This document shows, piece after piece, positions 1 to 7,427 of a stretch of DNA of 13,163 nt. Position numbers and translations under genes: made by a program. The notes under the pieces are model-generated. The model was not told the DNA's origin. It worked only from the letters and a program-made list of their open reading frames with translations, and ran no database searches. How positions within the stretch are numbered: position 1 is the stretch's first letter; every line of letters begins with the position of its first letter. Source of the DNA: Methylibium sp035476815. GTDB taxonomy: Bacteria; Pseudomonadota; Gammaproteobacteria; Burkholderiales; Burkholderiaceae_C. The stretch lies in NCBI GenBank assembly GCA_035476815.1, contig DATILD010000074.1, forward strand, positions 1-13,163, written 5' to 3'.

Positions 1-107
1 TCGGGTACCTTGCTGCGCGTGCGGACGAACAGTTCGTGGCCCGCGGCCAGCAGGTGTTGCGCCATCGGCGCGCCCATGATGCCCAGGCCGATGAATCCGA
101 TCTTCAT
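1..107 (-). CDS. garR: 2-hydroxy-3-oxopropionate (tartronate semialdehyde) reductase, N-terminal fragment
   Basis: Only the first 35 codons are present; the rest lies beyond the left edge. The protein opens MKIGFIGLGIMGAPMAQHLL, which holds the GxGxxG dinucleotide-binding turn (GLGIMG, residues 7-12) of the beta-hydroxyacid dehydrogenase family. In that family this enzyme reduces tartronate semialdehyde to D-glycerate with NAD(P)H in the cytoplasm. A purine-rich GAGAGTGAGA stretch precedes the ATG. It starts 28 bp after the stop of the aldolase gene on the same strand, so it is probably the distal gene of the glucarate operon, where it would consume the aldolase product. The fold is clear. 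The exact substrate is inferred from context, since 3-hydroxyisobutyrate dehydrogenase and glyoxylate reductases begin almost identically. Confidence 0.75.
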   Translation of the reverse strand, partial: MKIGFIGLGIMGAPMAQHLLAAGHELFVRTRSKVP

Positions 108-135
108 TGTTTTCTCACTCTCTGTGTTGGTTTAG

Positions 136-924
136 TCAATAAGAGCCGGCGGGTCGCGCGGCCTGGCCGGCGCGCATGGCCGCCATCACCTGCTGCGCGC
201 CGGCCGCGATCAGGCGGGCGTCCGAGCTGATGGTGACGAACTGGAAGCCTTTGGCAATGCGCTCCAGCGCCGCCGGCGGCGCCGTGTTGTGGATGCCGGC
301 CACCACGCCGTGCGCCTTGGCGCGCGCCAGGATGTGCTCCACGGCTTGCGCCGCCTTGGGCTCGAGCTCATCCATCGAGGGCTTGCAGCCGAGCGACAAC
401 GACAGGTCCGATGGGCCGATGTAGACCGCGTCGAGGCCCTCGACCGACAGGATGTCGTCGAGGTTCTCCAGGGCCTGCGCGGTTTCGATCATCGCGAAAC
501 GAACGATGGTGTCGTTCGCATGTTCCGGGTAGTCGGCGCCGCTGTAGAGCAGCGCACGCACCGGCCCGAAGCTGCGCGTGCCGCGCGGCGCGTAGCTGGT
601 CCAGGAAACCAGCTTTTGCGCGTCTTCACGCGTGTTGACCATCGGGCAGATCACGGCATAGGCGCCGGCATCCAGCGTTTTCATCAGGATGCCGGGCTCC
701 AGCCAGGGCACCCGAACCACCGGCACGGTGGCCGTGGTCGAGATGGCCTGCAGCATCGTCACCATCGCCTGGTAGTCCACCACGCCGTGCTGCATGTCCA
801 CGGTCAAGGTGTCCCAGCCCTGGTGCGCCATGGTTTCGCTGGCAAAGCCGTTGGGGATGGCCAGCCAGCCATTGACGGCGGCGCCGCCCGATTTCCAGAT
901 AGTGCGCAGGCGGTTTTCTCTCAT
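136..924 (-). CDS. HpcH/HpaI-family class II aldolase, probably 5-keto-4-deoxy-D-glucarate aldolase (GarL-like)
   Basis: A 262-residue cytoplasmic aldolase of about the usual family length. Family landmarks are visible: DMQHG (43-47, probable catalytic His46), PVVRVPW (68-74, substrate-binding Arg71), the metal-ligand region around Glu147 in MIETAQALENL, and GPSDLSLSLG (170-179, metal ligand Asp173). These enzymes cleave 2-keto-4-hydroxy diacids to pyruvate plus an aldehyde. Between gudD and a tartronate semialdehyde reductase, the likely substrate is 5-keto-4-deoxyglucarate. The DMQHG form, with Gln where E. coli GarL has Glu, is more like the HpaI/HpcH branch, so a 2,4-dihydroxyheptenedioate-type aldolase recruited to this operon is the alternative. 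The frame is open up to 1119, but the ATG at 924 is chosen because it follows GAGGAG at good spacing and begins family homology. Base composition is less GC-rich than in the genes upstream. Confidence 0.85.
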   Translation of the reverse strand: MRENRLRTIWKSGGAAVNGWLAIPNGFASETMAHQGWDTLTVDMQHGVVDYQAMVTMLQAISTTATVPVVRVPWLEPGILMKTLDAGAYAVICPMVNTREDAQKLVSWTSYAPRGTRSFGPVRALLYSGADYPEHANDTIVRFAMIETAQALENLDDILSVEGLDAVYIGPSDLSLSLGCKPSMDELEPKAAQAVEHILARAKAHGVVAGIHNTAPPAALERIAKGFQFVTISSDARLIAAGAQQVMAAMRAGQAARPAGSY

Positions 925-973
925 GGGTGGCTCCTCGATTCGCCGGCAATCAGGTTCTTGTGCATGAGGATTC

Positions 974-2323
974 CTATCGGTCGAGCGCGGGGCGCTTGGG
1001 GTTGAATTGCCAGCCGGGGATGAGGTACTGCATGGCGGCCGCGTCATCGCGCGCCCCCAGGCCGTGTTCCAGGTACAGCCGGTGAGCCTTTTCCACTTCG
1101 GCCATGTCGAGTTCGACACCCAGGCCTGGCTGCTTGGGCACCTGCACCAGTCCGCCTTCGATACGCAGCGGGTCGCGCGTCAGGCGCTGGCCGTCCTGCC
1201 AGATCCAGTGGGTGTCGATTGCGGTCACCTTGCCGGGCGCCGCGGCCGCCACGTGCGTGAACATGGCGAGCGAGACGTCGAAGTGATTGTTTGAGTGCGA
1301 GCCCCAGGTCAGGCCCCAGTCGCGGCAGGTCTGGGCGACGCGCACCGAGCCGGCCATGGTCCAGAAATGCGGGTCGGCCAGCGGGATGTCGACCGACTGC
1401 AGCGACAGCGCGTGCGTCAGCTGGCGCCAGTCGGTCGCGACCATGTTGGTTGCCGTCGGCAGGCCGGTCGCGCGGCGGAACTCGGCCATCACCTCGCGGC
1501 CCGAATAGCCCTCCTCGGCGCCGCAGGGGTCCTCGGCATAGGCGACCACGCCGTGCAGGTCGCGCATCAGCCGGATCGCGTCCTTGAGCAGCCAGCCGCC
1601 GTTCGGGTCCAGCGTCACGCGGGCCTCGGGGAAGCGTTGGTGCAGGGCCGTCACGGCCTCGATCTCGGCCTCGCCGGCCAGCACGCCGCCCTTGAGCTTG
1701 AAGTCGTTGAAGCCGTAGCGCGCGCGCGCCGCCTCGGCCAGGCGCACGACGGCCTCGGGCGTCATCGCCGCCTCGTGGCGCAGGCGCTGCCAGTCGTCGG
1801 CATCGGCGGCTTCGTCGGCCGGCGTGGCATAGGGCAGGTCGGTCTTCTTGCGGTCGCCGACGAAGAACAGGTAGCCGAGCATCTCGACCGACTCGCGCTG
1901 CTGGCCCTCGCCGAGCAGCGCCGCGACCGGCAGCTCGAGGTGCTGGCCCAGCAGGTCGAGCAGCGCCGACTCGACGGCGGTGACGACGTGGATGGTGGTG
2001 CGCAGGTCGAAGGTCTGCAGCCCGCGGCCGCCGGCGTCGCGGTCGGCGAAGCGCTCGCGCACCGCGCGCAGCACGCGCTGCACGTCGCCGACCGGCTGGC
2101 CGACGACCAGCGCGCGGGCGTCCTCGAGCGTCTGACGGATCTTCTCGCCGCCCGGCACCTCGCCGACGCCGCTGCGGCCGGCGTTGTCGGTCAGGAGCAC
2201 CAGGTTGCGGGTGAAGAACGGGCCATGCGCGCCGCTCAGGTTCATCAGCATCGAGTCGCGGCCAGCGACGGGGATCACCCGCATCGCGGTGACCGTGGGA
2301 GTGGAGTTACGCATCGTGGTCAT
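974..2323 (-). CDS. gudD: D-glucarate dehydratase
   Basis: A 449-residue enolase-superfamily enzyme that dehydrates D-glucarate (and usually L-idarate) to 5-keto-4-deoxy-D-glucarate in the cytoplasm. It matches E. coli GudD as I remember it over its whole length, including the N-terminal capping segment (GRDSMLMNLSGAHGPFFTRN, 21-40). Catalytic positions are intact: KLK at 209-211 with the proposed base Lys211, Mg2+ ligands Asp239 (LDPNG), Glu264 (YAEDP) and Asn293 (ATNM), and the second base His343 (GSHSNNH). The chosen ATG has only a weak GGG upstream. An ATG three codons later (2314) is equally possible. It lies 49 bp upstream of the aldolase gene and 108 bp after the Bug receptor gene, which supports one glucarate operon. 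Confidence 0.96.
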   Translation of the reverse strand: MTTMRNSTPTVTAMRVIPVAGRDSMLMNLSGAHGPFFTRNLVLLTDNAGRSGVGEVPGGEKIRQTLEDARALVVGQPVGDVQRVLRAVRERFADRDAGGRGLQTFDLRTTIHVVTAVESALLDLLGQHLELPVAALLGEGQQRESVEMLGYLFFVGDRKKTDLPYATPADEAADADDWQRLRHEAAMTPEAVVRLAEAARARYGFNDFKLKGGVLAGEAEIEAVTALHQRFPEARVTLDPNGGWLLKDAIRLMRDLHGVVAYAEDPCGAEEGYSGREVMAEFRRATGLPTATNMVATDWRQLTHALSLQSVDIPLADPHFWTMAGSVRVAQTCRDWGLTWGSHSNNHFDVSLAMFTHVAAAAPGKVTAIDTHWIWQDGQRLTRDPLRIEGGLVQVPKQPGLGVELDMAEVEKAHRLYLEHGLGARDDAAAMQYLIPGWQFNPKRPALDR

Positions 2324-2382
2324 CCCAGTTCGAGCAGTCGTTCAAGCAGCCGCCGCGGATCCGGCTCCGCCGGTCCGCAAGC

Positions 2383-2414
2383 GGCGCCCCCTCGAGGGGG
2401 AGCGCCGAAGGCGC
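2383..2414. repeat. GC-rich intergenic tandem hairpin element between the receptor gene and gudD
   Basis: The 108-bp gap between the receptor stop and gudD holds a perfect 14-bp palindrome, CCCCCTCGAGGGGG (2387-2400), followed by GCGCC-GAA-GGCGC (2402-2414). The segment GGCGC at 2383-2387 can also pair with GCGCC at 2402-2406, so two mutually exclusive folds exist. From memory, very similar elements are dispersed between genes in Comamonadaceae. No T-tract follows on either strand, so a simple intrinsic terminator is unlikely. Transcript processing or stabilisation after the abundant receptor message is a reasonable guess. Confidence 0.6.
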
Positions 2415-2431
2415 AACGGGGGTGGTCGTCA

Positions 2432-3400
2432 TCAGTCCGCGGTGATCTTGCGGGTCTCGATCAGCGTCTTCCAGCGCGCGTACTCGGCCTGCTGGAAGGC
2501 GGCGAACTGCTCGGGCGTGCTGGCGACGACCTCGATGCCGATCTCGGCGAACTTCTGCTTGACCTGGGCGTCGTTGAGCGCCGCGACCAGCGCCGCGTGC
2601 AACTTGGCCTTCACGTCGGCCGGCAGGCCCTTGGGCGCCGCCACGGCCTGCCACGAATAGACGTCGACGCCCTTGACGCCGCTCTCGGCCAGCGTCGGCA
2701 CATTGGGCAGCACGGCCGAGCGCTTGTCGCCGGTGACGGCGATCGCGCGCAGCTTGCCGGCGTTGATGTGCTGGATCACCGCGTTGACGTTCTGGAACGA
2801 GGCCTCGACCTGGCCGCCCAGCAGGTCCTGGATCGCCGGCGCGCCGCCCTTGTAGGGCACATGGACGCCGCTGGTGCCGGTCTGCAGCCAGAACAGCTCG
2901 ATCGTCAGGTGGTCCGACGAGCCGTTGCCCGAGGACGCGTAGGTGATCTTGCCCGGATCCTTCCTGGCGGCGGCGATGACCTCGGCCACCGTCTTCAGCG
3001 GCGAGGCCGCCGGCACGACCAGCACGTTGGGCGCCTGCACCGCGACGGTCAGCAGGTCGAAGTCCTTCAGCGCCTCGTAGGGCATGGGCTTGATCAGGTG
3101 CGGCGCGATCACGAACGGGCCGAGCGAGGACACCAGCAGCGTGTAGCCGTCGGCCGGCGCGCGCTTGACCTGGCCGGCGCCGATGGTGCCGGTGGCGCCG
3201 GGCTTGTTGTCGACGACGAAGGTCTGGCCCAGCTTCTCCTGCAGCTTGGGCGCGATCGCGCGGGCCACGCTGTCGGTCGAGCCACCGGGCGGGAAGGGCA
3301 CGAGCAGGGTCACGGGCTTGTCGGGCCAGGTGTCGGCCTGGGCCGGCACGGCCACGACGGCCGCCAGGGCCAGGTAGAGGGAAGTCAGGAGCTTGTTCAT
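2432..3400 (-). CDS. Bug/TctC-family periplasmic solute-binding receptor
   Basis: A 322-residue tripartite tricarboxylate transporter receptor. A Sec signal peptide (MNKLLTSLYLALAAVVAVPAQA, cleavage about residue 22) is followed by the family signature WPDKPVTLLVPFPPGGSTD (25-43), with the ligand-loop FPPGG at 36-40. The middle PYKGGAP stretch and the C-terminal two-domain fold are also typical. Such proteins bind carboxylates in the periplasm. First place in a glucarate operon suggests glucarate or a related aldarate as ligand, by inference only. The frame stays open upstream to a TTG at 3502, but that start would place charged residues ahead of the signal peptide and overlap the promoter and operators. 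The ATG at 3400 follows GGAG and is preferred. No TctA/TctB membrane genes are in the window, so it depends on a transporter encoded elsewhere. Confidence 0.92.
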   Translation of the reverse strand: MNKLLTSLYLALAAVVAVPAQADTWPDKPVTLLVPFPPGGSTDSVARAIAPKLQEKLGQTFVVDNKPGATGTIGAGQVKRAPADGYTLLVSSLGPFVIAPHLIKPMPYEALKDFDLLTVAVQAPNVLVVPAASPLKTVAEVIAAARKDPGKITYASSGNGSSDHLTIELFWLQTGTSGVHVPYKGGAPAIQDLLGGQVEASFQNVNAVIQHINAGKLRAIAVTGDKRSAVLPNVPTLAESGVKGVDVYSWQAVAAPKGLPADVKAKLHAALVAALNDAQVKQKFAEIGIEVVASTPEQFAAFQQAEYARWKTLIETRKITAD

Positions 3401-3453
3401 CGAGGGGTCTCCACGCGTTGGCGTCGATGGGTCGGGTCGTCGGGCGCCAAAGA

Positions 3454-3489
3454 TGGTAGCGCTAACGTAGCGTAATGGTAGCGCTACCT
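3454..3489. promoter_or_regulatory. Paired LacI-family operators upstream of the glucarate operon
   Basis: Two copies of a LacI-type palindrome lie between the regulator gene and the receptor gene. TGGTAGCGCTAACG occupies 3454-3467 and TGGTAGCGCTACCT occupies 3476-3489, the latter with a perfect 12-bp core GGTAGCGCTACC. The central CpG at the dyad axis is typical of LacI-family operators. Dyad centres are 22 bp apart, about two helical turns, so two dimers would sit on the same DNA face. The adjacent LacI-family gene product is the obvious ligand. Glucarate or a catabolite would be the inducer by inference. Confidence 0.85.
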
Positions 3490-3502
3490 TTTTTGATTGC
3501 AA
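3475..3502 (-). promoter_or_regulatory. Candidate sigma-70 promoter of the glucarate operon
   Basis: Read on the minus strand, TTGCAA (3502-3497) could serve as -35 and TACCAT (3480-3475) as -10, with a 16-bp spacer. The distal operator occupies the spacer and touches the -10, and the second operator lies just downstream, so bound repressor would block polymerase. The hexamers are imperfect (four of six matches each) and the assignment is tentative. Confidence 0.4.
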
Positions 3503-3529
3503 GAACGCAAAACCTATGGAAAACCCTGA

Positions 3530-4576
3530 TCAGCTGCTGGCGCGCTCGATGATATGGAAGCCCAGATCGACCACCTTCTCGGCGACCGCGCGGCCCTCGG
3601 CCCGGTCGACGATGCAGCGCGCGGCGCGCCGGCCGATCGCCGTGCCGTCGATGCGCACGGTGCTGAGCGCCGGGTGGGTGTCGCCGGCGAAGGCGAGGTC
3701 GCCGAAGCCCACCACCGCCAGCCGCCCGGGGACGGCGATGCCCCGCGCGGCCGCCTCGGTCAGCACGCCGAGCGCCAGCAGGTCCGAGCTGCAGAACACC
3801 GCGTCGAGGTCCGGCGCGGCCTCGAGCAGCCGGGCCAGGCCGCGGCGGCCGCTGCCCAGCGTCGTCGGCGCCGGCACGAGGTGGGTGGGCACTTCGGCCG
3901 CTGAGGCCGCCAGGCCAAGCTTCACGGCCTCGTCGGCGAAGCCGCGGTTGCGGCGCTGGGCGCGCTCGTCGTCGCCGCTCAGCAGCGCCAGCCGGCGCCG
4001 GCCGCGCGCCTGCAGGTGGCGCGCCACCGCGGCGGCGGCGTCGACGTGGGAGAAGCCGACCAGCATGTCGATCGGCGTCGGCGTCAGGTCCCAGGTCTCG
4101 ACCACCGGGATGCCGCTGGCGAGCAGCCGGCGCCGGCCCTCGGCCGAATGCATGATGCCGGTCAGCACGATGCCGTCGGGGCGCCGGCCGATGATGGCGT
4201 CGAGCAGCGCGTCCTCGCGCGACTCGGCATAGCCGCTCTGGCCCAGCATCAGCTGGTAGCCGGCCTCGGCCAGCGCCGCGGTCAGCGACTGCACCATCTC
4301 CATGAACACCGGCCCGGCGATGGTCGGCACGACGGCGGCGACCAGCCGGCTGCGCGCCGAGGCCAGGCCGCCGGCCAGGCGGTTCGGCACGTAGCCGGTG
4401 CGGGCGACGGCCTCGCGCACGCGCGCCAGGGTTTCGGGCGCGACCTGGTCGGGCGTGTTCAGTGCCCGCGACGCTGTGATCGGCGACACGCCGGCGATGC
4501 GCGCCACGTCGCCGAGCGTGATACCGCCCCCGCCGCGGCGGGAGCGGCGCGGGGTGGAGGGGCCGGTCGCCGACAT
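3530..4576 (-). CDS. LacI-family transcriptional regulator, probable glucarate operon repressor
   Basis: A 348-residue protein of normal LacI-family length. The helix-turn-helix lies at residues 20-39 (TLGDVARIAGVSPITASRAL), the hinge helix near PNRLAGGLAS (64-73) and the periplasmic-binding-protein-like effector domain from about 77 to the end. The first 18 residues are a basic, Gly-rich tail (RRSRRGGGG) ahead of the HTH. The sequence does not show whether this tail is real, though GAGG directly precedes the ATG. The gene lies immediately upstream of, and in the same direction as, the receptor-gudD-aldolase-garR run, with the paired operators in the 129-bp gap. Control of that operon is therefore strongly inferred. 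Repression relieved by an aldarate or its breakdown product is the usual mode, but the effector cannot be read from sequence. Confidence 0.92.
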   Translation of the reverse strand: MSATGPSTPRRSRRGGGGITLGDVARIAGVSPITASRALNTPDQVAPETLARVREAVARTGYVPNRLAGGLASARSRLVAAVVPTIAGPVFMEMVQSLTAALAEAGYQLMLGQSGYAESREDALLDAIIGRRPDGIVLTGIMHSAEGRRRLLASGIPVVETWDLTPTPIDMLVGFSHVDAAAAVARHLQARGRRRLALLSGDDERAQRRNRGFADEAVKLGLAASAAEVPTHLVPAPTTLGSGRRGLARLLEAAPDLDAVFCSSDLLALGVLTEAAARGIAVPGRLAVVGFGDLAFAGDTHPALSTVRIDGTAIGRRAARCIVDRAEGRAVAEKVVDLGFHIIERASS

Positions 4577-4596
4577 GGCCTCAGTCTAAACGGAAC

Positions 4597-4611
4597 TGAC
4601 AACGCTACCAT
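4597..4611. promoter_or_regulatory. Possible autoregulatory operator upstream of the LacI-family gene
   Basis: TGACAACGCTACCAT keeps one full operator half-site (GCTACCAT) of the pair found before the receptor gene. The other half is degenerate (3 of 6 core bases). It lies about 21-35 bp upstream of the regulator start codon, where binding could repress the regulator's own transcription. It is a weak single site. Confidence 0.35.
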
Positions 4612-4678
4612 CGCGCCGCGATCGGCGACGCGCCTGCTTGGTCGAGCGCCGGGGCGCCGGGGCGGCGGTGCGGCGAGG

Positions 4679-5677
<999 letters not shown>

Positions 5678-5690
5678 GGGGCGGTGCGGC

Positions 5691-6056
5691 TCAACGGCGC
5701 AGGCCGCCGGGCTGCAGCGCGAAGAACTGCGGGCTCAGGCCCTTCAGCGGCTCGCGCAGCTGCTCGATGTCGGCGGCCAGGGCGTGGACCTCGACGCGCG
5801 TCACGTCGGCGATCTGCAGCGCCTCGCCGAGCAGCGCGCCGATGTTCTCCAGGTGGGCCAGCAGCCCGGCCGCGCCCTCGTAGCCCTCGCGGCAATGGAC
5901 CTGGTCGCCGTCGAAGCTGAAGGCGTAGTGCAGGCACTTCGGCTCGCTGCGCGTGCGCTCGATGAAGCGCGTGCTCAGGGCCTTGAAGGCCTCGAGCTGG
6001 CCGGCGTGGACCTTGAAGTAGGGAACGATGCTGCAGCAGGTGTCGGTGGCGCTCAT
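5691..6056 (-). CDS. Small antibiotic-biosynthesis-monooxygenase (ABM)-like domain protein
   Basis: A 121-residue soluble protein without signal peptide. The pattern IVPYFKVHAGQLEAFKALSTRFIERTRSEPKCLHY-like (in segments), then a central beta strand and an HLENI helix followed by a strand, fits the dimeric alpha/beta-barrel ABM fold of YgiN-type proteins. Two adjacent cysteines (Cys7-Cys8) near the N-terminus are unusual for the fold. Family members include quinol monooxygenases and many proteins of unknown role, and no active-site residue here fixes a reaction. It has a strong Shine-Dalgarno (AGGAG, 8 bp before the ATG), follows the cytochrome c gene by 49 bp and precedes acuI by 13 bp, so it belongs to the quinoprotein operon. 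I cannot name its substrate. Confidence 0.75.
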   Translation of the reverse strand: MSATDTCCSIVPYFKVHAGQLEAFKALSTRFIERTRSEPKCLHYAFSFDGDQVHCREGYEGAAGLLAHLENIGALLGEALQIADVTRVEVHALAADIEQLREPLKGLSPQFFALQPGGLRR

Positions 6057-6105
6057 GTCGTGGTCTCCTGGGGGTGGGTGCGGACGTCGTGGTGCGGCCG
6101 AGGCC

Positions 6106-6585
6106 TCACCAGGGCACGTGGTCGGCGTCGGACGCCGCCTTGCGCTCGGCGGCCTTCACGCGGACCGATTCGGCGCGCAGAAAGGCGATGACGATGCGGA
6201 TCTCGGCGTCGCTCAGCGCGCCGCCGAAGCCGCCCATCTGCGTGTTGGGCCGGCCGTTCTTGATGATCGAGAACATGGTGTCGTCGCTGTTGGCGCCGCC
6301 CGGGCCCCAGGCGCCCTTGACCAGCGACGGGCCCTTGCCGCCCTTGCCGCGCGAGTTGTGGCAGAGCTGGCAGTTGCGGCCGAACAGTTCCTCGCCCTGG
6401 CGTTCGAGGTCGGGGCTCGGCGCGGCGGGGGCGGCGTCGGCCGCCGGCGCGGCGGCCACGGTGACGGAAGCACCACCGGCGGGTGCCGGACCGAAGGCCC
6501 ACGCGGCGTCGGGCAGCAGCGCGGCCAGCAGGGCCGCAGCGATGAAGGAGTACGGAGTCACGGGAGGTGCAGAGAGAGAGGTCAC
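6106..6585 (-). CDS. Periplasmic class I cytochrome c, probable electron acceptor of PQQ dehydrogenase A
   Basis: A 159-residue precursor. A hydrophobic export segment (residues about 12-30, ending DAAWA) is followed by an Ala/Pro-rich linker (33-58) and a single haem-c domain with CQLCH at 72-76. Met117 in the NTQMGGFG loop is the likely distal ligand. The C-terminal DAEIRIVIAFLRAES helix packs on haem in class I cytochromes. It would take electrons from the quinoprotein in the periplasm, as XoxG/MxaG-type cytochromes do. The gene starts with GTG only 6 bp after the binding-protein stop and has no clear Shine-Dalgarno, so coupled translation is likely. An in-frame GTG eight codons later is another possible start. 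Confidence 0.88.
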   Translation of the reverse strand: MTSLSAPPVTPYSFIAAALLAALLPDAAWAFGPAPAGGASVTVAAAPAADAAPAAPSPDLERQGEELFGRNCQLCHNSRGKGGKGPSLVKGAWGPGGANSDDTMFSIIKNGRPNTQMGGFGGALSDAEIRIVIAFLRAESVRVKAAERKAASDADHVPW

Positions 6586-6591
6586 AGGGGA

Positions 6592-7374
6592 TCAGGGCCG
6601 CGCGACGCGCGGCAGGCCATGGGTCCGCGCGATCGCGACGAAGCGGCCGTCGGCGCGCAGGGCCTCGACGGCGGCCGCGATCTGCTGCGACAGCGCCGCA
6701 TCGGCGCTGCGCGTCGCCACGGTCAGGTCGGTGTAGAGATCGGCGTCGTCGATCGCCTCGCTGCCCTGCACCAGGCCGGCCGCGCGCTCGCCCGTCAGCG
6801 CGGACGACCACACGAGCGCGAGGTCGATCTCGCCGGCCTTCAGCCCGTCGATCAGCGCCGCGCGGCCGGGGTAGGGCGCGCGCGGCAACTGCATGCGGTG
6901 CAGGTAGAGGTCGGCCGGCGTCGCGCTGGCGGCGCCGACCTTGCGCGCGCGGCGCAGTGCGGCCACCGTCGGTGGCGCACTGCCGGCCCGTGCGACCAGC
7001 ACATAGCCGAGCGTGAGGTAGGGGCCGCTGGCGAGCAGCTTGCGCTCGGCCAGCTCACGCGCCACGTCGGGGTCGCGCGGCACGCCGAGGTAGGCGTCGC
7101 ACTGGCCGGCGGCCAGGCTCTGCTTCAGCGCGCGGGCGAGGCCGCCGCGGTTGGGCACCTGCACCCACACCAGCCGCGGCGTGCGGCCGAGCTGGCGGGC
7201 CAGCGCCTGCGCGACCTCGACGTCGATGCCGCGCTCCGGCGTCGCCGCCGACGAGAAGGGCGGCGCATCGTTGTTCAGGCACAGCGCCAGCGGCGCCTCG
7301 GCCTCGGCCGACCGGGCCCAGGGGCCCGCCAGCAGCAGCGCGGCGAGCAGGACGAACGAGCGGGGGGTCTTCAT
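6592..7374 (-). CDS. Quinoprotein-dehydrogenase-associated periplasmic binding protein (XoxJ/MoxJ-like)
   Basis: A 260-residue secreted protein: signal peptide about 1-22 (MKTPRSFVLLAALLLAGPWA start), then a family-3 solute-binding fold. The opening LCLNNDAPPFSS, the GIDVEVAQALARQLG helix and the AGQCDAYLGVP stretch follow the pattern of proteins found beside methanol and alcohol quinoproteins (MoxJ, XoxJ). One cysteine lies in each of the first and last of these stretches, as in that family. XoxJ is thought to help assemble or activate its dehydrogenase rather than transport a solute, and no ABC permease or ATPase is nearby. The gene follows dehydrogenase A by 53 bp. The frame is open to 7506, but that would include the end of the dehydrogenase gene and precede the signal peptide, so the ATG at 7374 is preferred despite a weak ribosome site. 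Confidence 0.82.
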   Translation of the reverse strand: MKTPRSFVLLAALLLAGPWARSAEAEAPLALCLNNDAPPFSSAATPERGIDVEVAQALARQLGRTPRLVWVQVPNRGGLARALKQSLAAGQCDAYLGVPRDPDVARELAERKLLASGPYLTLGYVLVARAGSAPPTVAALRRARKVGAASATPADLYLHRMQLPRAPYPGRAALIDGLKAGEIDLALVWSSALTGERAAGLVQGSEAIDDADLYTDLTVATRSADAALSQQIAAAVEALRADGRFVAIARTHGLPRVARP

Positions 7375-7392
7375 GGGGCATCCCGGGGCCAC

Positions 7393-7416
7393 GGGACACG
7401 GCGTCGGCCGTGCCCC
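7393..7416 (-). other. Stem-loop after PQQ dehydrogenase A
   Basis: The 53-bp gap after the dehydrogenase stop folds, on the minus-strand RNA, as GGGGCACGGC-CGAC-GCCGTGTCCC. That is a 10-bp stem with one G-U pair, starting about 11 nt after the stop. No U-tract follows, so full termination is not expected. It is a candidate 3' stabiliser or attenuator that would keep dehydrogenase message above that of the accessory genes. Confidence 0.5.
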
Positions 7417-7427
7417 GCGGCGCCCGC

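Noticed and set aside
925..1119. An N-terminal extension of the aldolase frame into gudD
   Set aside because: It would overlap the end of gudD, has no family homology, and the ATG at 924 has a good ribosome site.
1295..3475. A 726-codon plus-strand frame opposite gudD and the receptor gene
   Set aside because: It is a mirror frame of two confidently identified genes and has no recognisable domain.
3401..3502. A longer receptor start at TTG 3502
   Set aside because: It would run through the operators and candidate promoter and put a basic tail before a normal signal peptide.
4614..4627. CGCCG-CGAT-CGGCG hairpin between acuI and the regulator as a terminator
   Set aside because: The stem is only 5 bp with no T-tract and such repeats arise easily at this GC content, so it is not supported as a terminator.
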